64,000 nucleotides of DNA, taken from the NCBI GenBank assembly GCA_030248135.1, contig JASANC010000996.1, positions 1 to 64,000 on the forward strand, written 5' to 3'. The notes under the pieces are model-generated. The model saw nothing but the letters and a program-made list of their open reading frames with translations. It searched no databases and was not told where the DNA came from. The position numbers were made by a program, and so were the translations under genes. The stretch is from Theristus sp. LFF4_11 (lineage: Eukaryota; Nematoda; Chromadorea; Monhysterida; Xyalidae). Positions 44,301 to 56,345 of the stretch are shown piece after piece; position 1 is the stretch's first letter, and the number at the start of each line of letters is the position of its first letter.

Positions 44301-46680
44301 AACGCGGCTAAAAACAAGTCAGCAAAAAAGGTTCAATTCAAATTCAGTCAAATCCGGTGTTGTTAAACGAGACAAGGGATTTACAACGCGCAGGAACTCG
44401 CCAGCGTGTGCATCAGTTCGTGTCTGATGGTCGACCAAAAGTTATCCGGCGACGACATTTTGCCAGCGCAGATGTAAACGAGGCCAGCCGTAGGTCTGCA
44501 TTGGTGACCGAATGACAATCAAATTTAACATATTTCACCAAAATCAACCCAAGAAAGCTCACAAATAAAAGAAGACAGCTGATACGGTGGCTGACCATGT
44601 TCTATTGATCCGAAAACCAATTGACAAGATTGTTGACCTGTCCTATTCGTTTTTCTCATTGAAATTGCTCAAGAACCAAAATTGCTCCTAAAGTCCTAAC
44701 TCCCTGAAAGCACAAAAATCATAAACAGTGTCCTCCTGACAGACCGTCCCGTGAAGTAGTCCCTTTGGCAGTATTGCGCGAGCGCTAACACTGTGTCAGT
44801 GCCGTGGCAGGAACCTACAAAACACTAACTGAAAAATGAACAAAGTTTTCCTTCAATTTTTGGTCAAGAGTTTGTTTCAAAAAAAACGCAAGACTCAATT
44901 CAGCACGACCGCAACTAAACTTTTAAACTGTACAACCAGGTTTTTTGAACAATTCAACAAGCTCCAAGACAAACTTTTACAGCTGCCGCCACAGCCGCCG
45001 CCAAAGAACAGCACCATGTCAGCATTGGGCACCCTGATCGTCTTCTGGTCGTTACTGTGCCAATTTAGCTGATCGTTACCTGTTTTTTATGATTTTGTGT
45101 CTCGAAAAGGTAGAAAGTGCGCGGCTCTCGTTGTTTGCTTAGTTTATCAAGTAAAATTCCTGGTTTTCAAAAGTTGTAATCTTGTTTGTCTAATGGTTGG
45201 ATTCATATTTTTTCCGTTTCTGCTTACCCTGAAGTCGCATCATGTTTTCGCGTGTGAAATTGTAATTTCCGATGAAATCGCAACCGCTCAATCGGCCAGA
45301 GGTTACTTTGACGTTGCTGAAAAACAACCGACCAGATCGAAATGATTTTTCGGTCTCTGCAATCTCTTTATATGCATATTTGGTTTCGAACCCTTCTTTT
45401 TAAGCGCATGTAAAAGTATGAACTAATTTGTACTGATGAAAATAATCAAAAAATGCATTTTTTCCAAAGGCTGGCGCTGATGGGAAAAAAGAAACAAAAA
45501 CAGAACACTGATCTTACATGCCCCTCTGCGGGATAACAGACAGTAGACGTTGAAAATCACGTATAGTGTAATCGACAGCCTTCTGTAAAGTTCAGAATAG
45601 AGCTGTTCATTCAAAAACTGAAAAAGTCAATAAATTCAAACATGCTAAAGAATGCGAAAACATGCCAATTTTGATTTTGAAACTTTCTGATTCACATCAA
45701 CAGAAAAAATGGTAATTTGGACAGAAAAAATGACAACGAAAGAGGGTGACACATCAACGCCAGGAGCGTTTTCATTCACTTTTTCGTTTAGTCAAATTCT
45801 TGCGCACCCTTTGCACCCTATCAGCAAAAGTGCAGTGTGTTTATTCAGTTCTCAGGTTAGGCACGTCAGGTGTACAGCGTACCTTCAAAAACTGCAGTTG
45901 TTTTGGCGTGAAATTCCATTTCTTCTTCACTTGATCGGTCGTGAACTCTTTTGTGAAATAGTACGCGATCCGCATTGGCCGATATGAGCTGGCGACGTCG
46001 GCTGCATTTTTTCCGCTGCTTCTAACGGCGCGATACTCTTTTGAGCTGAATTTCGGCGTTTCAGCACCGGGTTGCTTCACAGACACTGGGTGCTGCAGAG
46101 CATTTTTGTTGTTTACTCGTTTTTTCTCTCGCACAGTTTAGTTTTTTATTCTATCACGCAAACAAATTTGTGAAGAACAACAGAAAATCGAAAAAAATAC
46201 AAAACTTGAAACAGTAAAACCCATCATAGAAGAAAGAACCACGGCCTTTTCTTTATTTTGTGACTCTTTCCATTTTCAAGTGGAGACAAACGAAAAGACA
46301 AAAACTAGCTGCAAAATGCTCAGCTAATTTGTTGTTTTGCAACCAATCAACAAAATATGTGCACACGCGCATTGGTCAAAGTGAATTGCCACGTCACTGT
46401 TCCACAATTTTGGCCCGTTTTCCCACGTTCGGCATTTATTTTGCAAAACAACAAAAAACAACAAACAAAAAAATCAACGTTAACCGACGTTGAGGTTCAG
46501 CTCAGCGCCTGATACGCAGCGGACGCCGTCATTCTCCTGAGTGCTGCTAATTTTAACACCTTGTTGATCTTTTGTGCAGTTTTTTCGGTTTCTATCGAAG
46601 GGGATCGGGATGGCGTGAAGAAATCGGAACAAGTGCGCGGCCAACAGCACCAGAAACAGAAGTGCTTGAAAAGACAGCAT
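41327..46680 (-). CDS. Leishmanolysin-like M8 zinc metallopeptidase, copy A
   Basis: Probable exons are 46680 to about 46558 or 46516 (signal peptide MLSFQALLFLVLLAAHLFRF), 46092-45883, 45582-45518, 45316-45228, 45079-44981, 44814-44745, 44495-44402, 44112-43984, 43898-43782, 43481-43384, 43228-43100, 42456-42252, 41972-41862 and 41557-41327, about 590-600 residues. It is collinear with copy B: IAYYFT, YNFTRENM, YCQRD..RPTAGLVYIC, active site RHELMHTLG, distal zinc His in VHLEKRIFG, Met-turn in DLMTALI, then WYKVN..WYGKGLG and DYCPVW. The catalytic set is intact. The intron after HELMHTL uses a GC donor (GCGAGT). Copy A has an intron inside the GGGC..CQRD segment that copy B lacks, and lacks the B intron between PYCT and VRG. 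Exon 1's donor is uncertain. The C-terminus is less hydrophobic than in B. Confidence 0.82.
43604..43769. mobile_element. Mariner-like MITE in M8 A intron
   Basis: It starts CAGTCGAACTGTAAATTATAGG and ends ..GTAATTTAGGGTCTACTG followed by TA. The inner arms GCAATCAGCTGATTGGTTGATGATCACGTGATGCATGC and its inverse make a long hairpin. It ends 13 bp before the donor side of exon 43898-43782. Confidence 0.75.
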
Positions 46681-47524
46681 GATGAAAATGAAACTAGTTT
46701 TTATTAACGAATGGGTGTTTTTAGGGCAAGTGAAAAAGAGAAAGGGGTGTAAAACGTAAACTGAATTGTTTTCATGCTTAAACTGGATCCTTTGTTGGTT
46801 CATCAGGACAGCACTTTCAATTTCGAACCTTCTGGTTGGTGTCAAATTTACACCATACAGTACATTACAATCTGGAATTACCCACCACATCCACATATTG
46901 TGGATTTATTCAAACGTGTCCGAACTAAAATGACGTCATTTGCTTTAAAAACGCCCGTTTATCAAAGTACAGGCACTAAAATGTCAGTTTGGTGTGACTG
47001 ATTCGACATTCACTATTTGTTTGTGGGAAGAAATCGGTTAAACGGAAAGTCTGGTTTGCTGTGAACGGCAAGCGCTTGTTTGGCGGCACATGACGTCATT
47101 TCAGTGGTACACGTTTGCAAAAATAGGCCATACCCGCATCACATTTTATGGTTATAGAGATCGCTAAAGTTAACAACGGCAAAAAGAAACAATTGCCAAA
47201 ACAACCTTGTTTTCTTTCTTTATTTTATCAAAAGCTGACATACCCTTTCGTCAACCTTGCATGCTTGCAAGCAAAAAAACTGTAAAAAGTAGAGCAGTGA
47301 ATCAAACCGTGTCGTGTTCAGTTCATGAATAATGATGAATTTCACGCTTTGGTATCGGTTTCGGTATGGTTTTTTTGGCGGCGCGCACGCGGCGGTAATT
47401 TGAATTTTGCCGGTTCCTCCATTCCATTATTTTCAGGACATCATCATCATCGATTTCAGCTGTTCACAGTAAAAAATTGGAAAATAGAGAAAACAACAAC
47501 GCTTTTCAATATTTTTTAAAGTTT
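46681..47524. other. Divergent promoter region of M8 A and the securin-like gene
   Basis: Start codons of the two genes face away from each other across about 840 bp. The only defined content is the TGACGTCA-bearing MITE at 46906-47118. Confidence 0.5.
46906..47118 (+). mobile_element. Second copy of the TGACGTCA MITE
   Basis: Inverse-orientation copy of 4971-5183. It shows the same order of blocks (ACGTGTCCG..AAATGACGTCATTTGC, AAACGCCCGTTT, GTACAGGCACTAAAAT, ..CACATGACGTCATTTCAGTGG). The two TGACGTCA sites lie about 165 bp apart in the shared promoter region. Confidence 0.6.
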
Positions 47525-50500
47525 ATGAAAAAAACAAAACCCGACGCTGCCTCCGAAAAAATGTCCGCTCCGGCCGGTGTTGTGCTTGTGCAGCATCACG
47601 GCGATAAGGAGAATGCTGTAGCACGGGAGAACTGCAAAGTGAACGCGAAGACGACGCAGCTCAACGAAAATGCTCAGCAATCTGCCGGTCTGTGTCTGTG
47701 CACTCTGTCGGTGGTCATAGTTGTTCCAGAGCCGAGGGGTTGGGGGGGGCCGATATAGATAGCTGGAGCAAATTTTCTAGACAGATAGATAGCTGGAAAA
47801 TTTTGGGGGGGGCCGCGGGGGGGCCATGTGACTTTGGGGGGGCGGTGCGGTCAAAATTTTGAAATTTGATAGATAGATAGCTAAAACGCAAAAAAAGCTA
47901 TAAAAACAGCAAAATAATGCTAAAAATACACTAAAAATCAAGTATAAACGCGTATTTTACCTAAAATTAGCGAAATTTTCAAGAATTACGAGCAAAAATA
48001 GTTAATTTTGGTCAAAAATTAACTCATTTTATGTCTTCGAAGACAAAAATTTTCAGATAGATAGCTGGCTGAGAATTTTTTTTTGGATAGATAATAGCTG
48101 AGCCGAAAAAAACTGTTTGATAGAGATAGATTCGAAAATTTTTGGGGGGGGGGGGCCGGCCCCCCCCAGGCCCCCCCCCTAGAACAACTATGTCGGTGGT
48201 GTTTTTTGGAATGTCGTGTCGTGTTGTCGTTTTATAATGTTTTCGGATCGGTTTCTTTAGCCGCTGTAAAAGAAGCAAGTTTTTCGAGCAGAGAGGAACA
48301 TAGTTGTTCTAGGGGGGGGCCTGGGCCTGGGGGGGCCGGCCCCCCCCCAAAAATTTTTCGAATCTATCTCTATCAAACAGGTTTTTTCGGCTCAGCTATT
48401 ATCTATCTAAAAAATTTTCTCAGCCAGCTATCTATCTGAAAATTTTTGTCTTCGAAGACATAAAATGAGTCAATTTTTTACCAAAATTGACCATTTTTGC
48501 TCGTAATTCTTGAAAATTTCGCTGATTTTAAGTAAAATACGCGTTTATACTTGATTTTTAGCGTATTTTTAGCATTATTTTGCTGTTTTTACAGCTTTTT
48601 AGCGTTTTAGCTATCTGTCTATCAAATTTCAAAATTTTGACCGCCCCCCCCCCAAAGTCACATGCCCCCCCCCGCGGCCCCCCCAAAATTTTCCAGCTAT
48701 CTATCTATCTAGAAAATTTGCTCCAGCTATCTATATCGGCCCCCCCCAACCCCTCGGCTCTGGAACAACTATGGAGAGGAACGAAAAAAGCAAGAAAAGC
48801 AACAACGAAAAAGCACAAATATAAATGAAGACACTGAACTGAAACATATTGTTTTTGTTTGTTCAAGATTATCCATTCAGTTCAGTCGCAAATTATCAAA
48901 ACACGATTCAACACCAGCAGGAGGCCCGAGCAAATTGAAGCCGCTGCGTGCGCGCGGTCTGTCGCTTCGCACGGACACGCAGGCGACGCCGCGCAGGGCT
49001 CTCGGCGACGTCAAGAACATCATCCAGCCGACGACGTCGTCCGCCAGCACCAGGAACACGCCAACGGTCGACAGCGCAAAAAAGCAATCGGTTCGTCTCG
49101 TTTTTTTGGAATCTTTGGTTTTTGCCGTTTTTTTCAGTTAGTGAAATCAGGAGAGAGTTCGTATTTGCGCTGCGATGACACGTCGCAGTCGAACAACATC
49201 ACATCGATGCGTTGTTCTTGGTGAACAAGTTCAAAGTATTTTTTAAACTCATTTTCAACGACTCTCAAGTGCAACTGCTCTTTTCTCGACGTTGTGACTT
49301 GCTTGTGACTTCTGACTGAACTTTTGACCTTCGAATCTCACAATGGACAACACGAACACATGAACCGACACAAATACCGATGCCCACTTTTTGGCCCCAA
49401 TGAGACATCCAAAAACGAAAAAAAACGAAACATGTCGATGTTGTCACTAAATTGAACATTCTCATGCCAGATTGAATTGAAATTCAATTGTTCGACAGTG
49501 AATTTGAACAAAGAAAAAACATTCCAGACAAAAGCGCGTCGCTCCGTCTCGGCGTCTGCTGGTGGCGGTGCCGCAAAGAAACACGGCGAATTGGAGCGAA
49601 TCCCAGAGCAGAACAAACAGACGACCAACGTCCAGCAGCAGTCGACGATCGATGAAAACGATGAGATCGAGCCGTGCAGCTACAAAGCCAGCAGAGACGG
49701 CCAGCTCGATGGTTAGCGGTTCGATTGATTCAAGAACTTTTTTCAAACTCTCACTTGTTTACGATCACCAACGTAGCAGTTATGATCGCCGCATGTTTCG
49801 GGTTTCTTTGCTTTGCGCGCTTTTTTTCGCAACTGTAAATCTACATGGATGAAGGCTTTTCTAAGGCCTGTCTGAATAGGCGATCGGGAGATTTGAACTG
49901 GTTGAACTATTTTGATTGAACGTCTGGTTTTTTTTCAGTCCGTTTCGTTGCTCATATATTACGCTTTTATGCCCAATGTTGTGCTCGGTTTTGGACAATT
50001 TAATTTGTGATCTCAGTTCTCTCTCGTTTTCGTGCACCGAAATTTTCGGTACACCGACGGGGAAACTGAGTTGATCAGAGAATCTGTACAGTCGGAGAAA
50101 CTTTGCATTGTAGGCTATCAGAGCTGACGATAGGTGAGTGATCACGTGATGTATGCTTTAGGTGTGCAGTAGGACACCCTGCACAGAGAGCATGCATCAC
50201 GTGATCACCAACCAATCAGCTTACAACCTAAAAATCAGAGTGTGTCTTGCTGCAGAAACATTCGAGGAACTTTTCGGTCCGCACTCGATTCGCATGTCGA
50301 CGATTGCAGCCTCGGTCTGGGATCGTGCGTTGTGCGACTTTTTGTACGAGCCGGTGAACAAATTTGTCGCGGAGCAATTCGATCCGGCCGAAACGGAGCG
50401 ACTGATGAAGAAATCCGACGCTGGTTTGGTTTGGTTTTCGATTTTTTTTGGATTAGAGTCGGTAAATAGATTTTTGGATCAGATCGATCGAAATCGGAAT

Positions 50501-50800
50501 GCAGCTGAATTCCATTCTTTCGCGCCTAAACGTACGCCGTGTTGTGCGCACTCTTGGCAATAAAACAACTCGCACGCACGCATCATAGCAGCGTTCCTGC
50601 ACAGCACCTTCGTAGTGTGTTCTGTACTATTTTTTTTGACCGAATGAAGTCTCGACTGGTGAACCAATTTTCGAAATGTTTAAGAAATGTGATCCGCTAA
50701 ATTGCGTTTTTTTAATTTTTTTGCAATTTTTGATCATGTTTCAGAAGCAATGCGAGACGTCGAGGCGCTGCTGCAGAGCATCGAACGAGTCGAAATGTGA
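47525..50800 (+). CDS. KEN-box/D-box protein, securin-like candidate
   Basis: Probable exons are 47525 to about 47680, about 48893-49090, 49528-49711, 50256-50423 and 50745-50800, near 250 residues. The start could also be the in-frame ATG at 47561. Exon 1 carries a KEN box (HHGDKENAVA) and exon 2 a D-box (PRRALGDVKN) in a basic, Ser/Thr/Pro-rich stretch. Exon 3 is polar and low in complexity. Exons 4-5 encode a helical C-terminus (WDRALCDFLYEPV, ETERLMKK, DVEALLQSIERVEM). KEN and D-box near the N-terminus with an ordered C-terminal part is the layout of securin and other APC/C substrates. No family-wide C-terminal signature is visible, so the function is inference. The exon 1/2 junction is not firmly fixed. 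Intron 1 holds two hAT-like elements. AATAAA lies at 50858. Confidence 0.55.
47717..48192 (+). mobile_element. hAT-like MITE with CATAGTTGTTC ends, copy 1
   Basis: The ends are CATAGTTGTTCCAG and its near-inverse CTAGAACAACTATG, flanked by the 8-bp duplication TCGGTGGT on both sides. The interior has TAGATAGCTGG-type short repeats and G/C tracts (GGGGGGCC). About 475 bp, non-coding. Confidence 0.85.
48300..48774 (-). mobile_element. hAT-like MITE with CATAGTTGTTC ends, copy 2 (inverted)
   Basis: Same element as at 47717 but in the opposite orientation, flanked by a different 8-bp duplication (GAGAGGAA). The two copies are separated by only about 107 bp, so they form a long inverted repeat within intron 1 of the securin-like gene. 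Confidence 0.85.
50089..50240. mobile_element. Mariner-like MITE next to securin-like exon 4
   Basis: It starts TA-CAGTCGG. Inner arms GTGATCACGTGATGTATGC and GCATGCATCACGTGATCACC pair with each other. The right end is degraded. It finishes about 15 bp before the exon 4 acceptor. Confidence 0.6.
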
Positions 50801-50857
50801 TTTTTTCTGGACTTAAACCTCGCAGGAGTTGTGGTTAGCGGGTATTTTGTAATGTCA

Positions 50858-50863
50858 AATAAA
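50858..50863 (+). terminator. Poly(A) signal AATAAA of the securin-like gene
   Basis: Canonical hexamer 57 nt after the stop codon. Confidence 0.6.
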
Positions 50864-53800
50864 GTGCATCAGTCCGAAGCTGTCACTTCGTCTCATTGAA
50901 ACCACTTCAAATTGCAGTGCACGTGCTTGTGCATCACAATTGGTAATACAAAGGTCTGTCAGTAAAGTTGTGTGTGCGTGTTTGGCGCACAGCACGCGGC
51001 AATTTCAGTTTCATTTTGACCGTGTGACAGGTTTTGATAGATATATGTAATAGTTCTCAAATGTACATGTTGTTTCCACTGATTTCAGTGTGACTCGTTA
51101 TTTTTATTGTACATTCCAATAATTCTCTTCAATTACTTTTCACAAACAGTTCGTTTTCTGTTGCAAACTAGTGCATTTTCGTCTCACTAATTGTTTTAAT
51201 AGTGTCACGGATACTGTATTTAAATACTGATGTGTTAGCTTGTTGCATCTTGAGTAGGTGTGAAAGGAAAGTAATATTTGAGTTTACCTACTTTTTTGCT
51301 CTAAGTTGTTTCGCCCTGTGCCTGTTTTGTCCGTGATTGATTTCTTTATTGTTCTGCGGACAAATTTGTGTGTGAATATCGCTAATTTGATTGCAAAAAG
51401 CAGCAACTGTTGCGTTTAAAAGTAATTGTGTTTTTACTGGTTTTCATGTGTTCACTTTTTGTTCCTCCATTGCAAACTGTTTTCTCCAAAATATTCATTC
51501 CCATTCAAATAGTTCCTACCATCATCCGTAACTTGTGTCTTTTTGCTGTGTGGCTTATGTCTGATAAGTTTTGGTATGAGGTTCAACTATTCTTTGGACT
51601 ATGCAAGAATTGTCACATTTGCTGACTGACTGAATGAAATAAATGAAAACCAAAAAAATTAATATTGATTTATTGGATTTCTGCAAAAAAAGTTGAAACA
51701 AAAGCTATATATTGTTACACGTTGGGGCCGAAGACTGAGTGAGTTAACGCACATTTAGTTTCCCTCACGCAGTTCAATTTTAAGCGAGCAAGCTTTGTAC
51801 ATAGAAATTGGTTGCGTGAAAATCGCATTTTCACCGATTGTAAAATTGAAACAGTATTTGTGCGATTATTGCATAACGAAGCTTTTTTTGGTAATTTTTC
51901 TCGCTATTTTTAGTGTTTCGGTGCGCTTTTCCTTTTGAACTGAAACGTTTCTTCAGTTCGGTTCAGTCAAAGAACTAAGGCTTTGGACCTATCGAAAACA
52001 TCACCAGGCCAGTTTGGTTTCCCATACTTTTTTTGTAACATTGATGCGAGAGGTTTGAAATGCGACCAAAGCTGGCTCAACGTGAAGCTCAAATTGGGCG
52101 TTTTCACGGTGATACTGTGTTGCTGCTGCAACTAATTTACTATTGTGTTTCTCTCTCGTTTAGTTTATTGGTATTAATATCGCTTCTGCTGTTTTCCGTA
52201 ATTTCGTTTTGTTTTATCAGCAGCAGCAACCGCTAATGCGCGCGCATCAGTTCACGAGACACACATGCGCATTCTGCGTGGATCCAGTCGTTTCTAATTA
52301 TGTCACACGGCTGATGTGTTTTATTGGCAGCTGATCTTATCGTATATTGTGTTGGTGTGGACTTATAAATAGCAATTGATCATTTTATCAGCATATGCTT
52401 CATGGCCAATTGTCGAAAATCGGGTGCGTGTCGTATGTTTGAGTTACTTCAGTTCATCTGCGTGTGTTTGTGGCATACACAGACATCGGTTTGTTTCTCA
52501 GCCACTGTTGCTGCTGTTCGGTCCAAACGCGTCAACCCTAAAATCTGCCGCACTTTGCACTCAGTGCCAACTGGTGGCGATAGGTTGCACGCACATTGTC
52601 TTTTGTTAGTACAAGAAACATATTCTTCATTTTTGCAAGAAAAAAATTGGAAATGAAACCTTTTTTGAAAAAATGTTTTAATTCCATGCCAACCCTGGCA
52701 TGGTGTGAGCAGGTGCTGGTATATTTATTTTTCGTGTGGCGCGTTTGACCATAAAAACGGGGTGCATGTTCATTTGTGTTTAAATGTTTTGAATCGGTTC
52801 TAAAGATCGATCGTTAAGCCCAAGCTTTGGTATTTTACTTGCATCCATGTTGGTAAGGATATGGGGGATTTTGTCAATTGTATTTGCGACACCTACAATG
52901 TAGCTCTGAGGCTCAACTTAAATGCGATAATTTCGGTTCAAATTAAGATCAGACTTGCGTGACGGGTTCCGTTCGCCTCGCGCCTACCAAGTAGCCCTTA
53001 ACATTTTTCTCCCGCTTTTTTTAATTCTGTTTTAACTCGCTGCATGCATTCCAGTTTTCGGATGAACCATTTAATACTGGTTTATTCACTTAGTTTTCGT
53101 TTTTTTGTTTTTTTTCGCAAACTGTTTCGTTAATACCTACACACTCCCACTTGTGATATACCCGTGGGTTTCTGGTTACGACAGTGTTGCAAGGGCGGTG
53201 GCTGAAAAAAGAATACAGAAGTGTTTTGTCTGCAGTTTGTTTTTTTAATAACAACTGCATGCAAATTCTCAATCTTTATCCGTTCCAATATTGCAAAAAG
53301 CAATCCATTTTGCGTTTTTTACCAGCAACCGTTTAAGGCGATACAGTCCTTATTAACGCTTGCAGCAAACAATGCACACGATTTTCGAGACCAGTTAAGG
53401 TCGACCCATGTGTCATTTCTCTGCCGACCAGCTGGTAAATGAACTCGAGTGCCTTAGGTTTTTGTGCTTCGTCGCTAAAACATAGCCGTTCTCGATATAA
53501 TTGTTATCAATGAGTTATACTCTAAAGTATTTCCTGTATCGCTGTTAATTATTTCTGGTATAAACATCCGCTAAAGACCATTTGGCAATTGGCACGAGAC
53601 ATCGTTATCATCGGAGGCAACGCACTGTATTGTCTGCCTCTGCCGCTGTGCCTGTCACAGGGTTCTTCTGTGGTTGTGGGTTTGTTTATGCGTTCAAAGG
53701 GGCTCCAAAAATAGATTTTCGTTCTAATCGCGCTACTTGTGTACTCGTGAATGTCATTTTTAAAGTTCTGCTATTTTGGGCACTTTAAAATCCACTTCAA

Positions 53801-55456
53801 GCTCTTGACCCCGTGGCTGACTGGCTGTTGATAGAATTTCCTATGACGTGCTACATGCCAGGAGAGCCGACATTATTCATGTTATCTACTTTAAACTGAT
53901 AGAAACCGATAATTTGATAATCGAAAAGTCGCCGCAGCGTTTTCACGCCGTGTATCGCACGTTTATGCGCATGTCGCGGTAGTTCTGACTTTGCGTAACA
54001 TTTATGACGGTCGCTGCTGACATTACTGACAAAACGTTCTGTATCAATTCAATCCAAATGGAACACCAATGAAGAATGATATAAAATGGCGCTCTGCTCC
54101 GCTTCATCTACACTCAGACTCATCAGTTTTGTTTGCATATCGGTGCAGGTTTTTTTTTGCGAGAGACCACTTATTTCGCACGTTTTTACAGTTGTCACAC
54201 AGGGCAGGGCGACATTCAGTTCGCATGTTTCGATAACAATGTACACCTCGACTTGGTGTGGTGGTGTCAGACATGTTTTTGTGATTGTTCGGGATTTTGT
54301 TTTCTTCTGAGGTGACCACATGTTTTCACTTTTACTCCTGGTTCGCTCACTTCCACTTGTTTCAAAATTTTGTAGTTTGATGCCTAACTTTGACTGGAAT
54401 GCGTTCGAGATGTAATTATAACCCCCCCCACTATTTTAATTTTGTTCTAACCTAAGTCCCGTTTTAATTTGTTTGAATATTTTAATTTTCACGTATGTAG
54501 TCATTAACTATGTAACAATCAAAATGCAATAATCGTGTAGCATACGTAAGTATGGGTGCTCTTTCTATCCATATTCTCTGGTTTTAAAACATATGACGTC
54601 CCGCGGGAGCATATTTCTTACCAGAGAGTTCAGTTTCAGACATTGCCTGATACCATGCCTGAAGACTTGTTTGGCGTATTCGTTTGTTCATTCCTTGTCC
54701 GCTTCTTGGTGTTTTCAAATGATTTATATGTTCTATTCGTATTGGTGGCTAGAATTATTTTTAATTTCTTTAAATTTACTGCGAAGAGTCAAGCATTTTC
54801 GAGTTATGATTGAACATGTGATTTGTTCAACACATATGTAGTTGCTTAGTTTTTTTTCCTTAATCGTTAACATCAGCCGTTATCATGTGTTGCACCTGAG
54901 GCTTTTCGCTGCTCTTAGGCACGAATATATCTTTTGCTCTTGCTGACTTTTTTTCAAAAAAACTCGACTGATAAGGCTGGAAGAGTAAGAATATACACAA
55001 TTGAAGAAACGTCCTTAATTTTTTCACTTCTTAAACCGGCTCTTGATTCTAAGCCAGCTAGCTGTTCTGAGAGCCTGGTGGGGGTGGTGGTGTAAAGAAT
55101 CCAATTAGCTGGGTGGAAATTCACGGCAAATTATCTTCGGCTGTTTTCAACGAAATTAGCTTTTTTAGTTTTTTTTTCGTCTGCTTCTCACTATGGCACG
55201 AGACAAACACATATGTATGAAACTTTGCAGTGGTATATGTTGTCTCATGCACAAGAAAAACACCAGGACATGTGTTACAAGTATCTGGGGTAGACTGAAA
55301 CGCCAAGTTCCTTTTTTCAGGCATACTGAAAGCGTCAGTTTTGTTTCTCTCAAAAATGGAATCAAACATCAAACGACCGTTGTAAAAGAACCCTCCTAAT
55401 CTGGGAAACGATGCGAAAACTAGCACGCAACATTTTCCATTAACACTCCGCTGGAC
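50864..55456. other. 4.6-kb intergenic region without recognisable gene
   Basis: AT-rich DNA with many short frames on both strands, none showing a signal peptide plus domain, splice-consistent exons or known motifs. I also see no clear terminal-repeat element here. It may contain regulatory DNA for the channel gene downstream. Confidence 0.5.
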
Positions 55457-56307
55457 ATGTTCGTTGCCGTTCCATCGTTCACGATGCTTCCACTGTGGAT
55501 CGTGATGTTGACCGCCTCAGCGACGCAGCACCTTGAACTGCAACGGTTCGACGAAAGGCGGACGAACGAGGAACAGCAGCCGCCATTGGCCACGAAACAG
55601 AATGCACGATTGGTGCAACAAGCGCCACATTCGCCGTCGGACGAATACGCCCGGTCGGAGTTTGCCGCCGAGAGGCCGATCCAAACCGACTGGGCTCGCA
55701 TGTGCGCCATCAACAACGACAGTCTGGCGAAGGAGGTTCGTGGGGTTTCTCTTTGGGAGTTTTGAACCTGGCAAACTGTAAATCATCAAGGAAAAATTCC
55801 ACGCTGATTGGCTGCTTTTGTGCGTATGTACGTTCGGGGGATTGAACCCCCGCCGAGGGGTGAATAGGCATTTAATGACAGAGAGAACTCGATGGGCACC
55901 ATACTCTACGGCGTTCTGTACGCTTTTCTGGGTTAGCCCTGGCTAAAAACAAATGACAACAACAAATACCGTATTACCCCCAATAAACCCCCATGGGGGA
56001 TTAATACGTCAGCGACTTTTAGGGGTGGGGGTTTATTGGGGGGGGGGGGGGGGGTGGGGGGGGGGGGGTTTTTATTTATATATTTGTGGGGGGGGGGTTG
56101 GGTTGGTGAATGGCATGGAAAGGTTGGGTGGGAGGGAGGAAAATTTTTTGTACTTTTTTTTTTTTTTGTGATTTTTTTTTGTTTTTGTATTGTGTTTTGT
56201 AATTACTTTTAGCTCTTTTGTTTGTGGTGGTTGTTTTTTTGTTCTCTCTTTATTCTTTCTGTTTGCGGCCTGGGTTGGGGTGGGTTTGTTTTTGGTATCC
56301 TTTTGTT

Positions 56308-56345
<38 letters not shown>

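Noticed and set aside
51410..51625. 71-codon hydrophobic frame in the large intergenic region
   Set aside because: Starts at a non-ATG codon, has no homologous motif or exon partners, and lies in AT-rich DNA where such frames are expected by chance.
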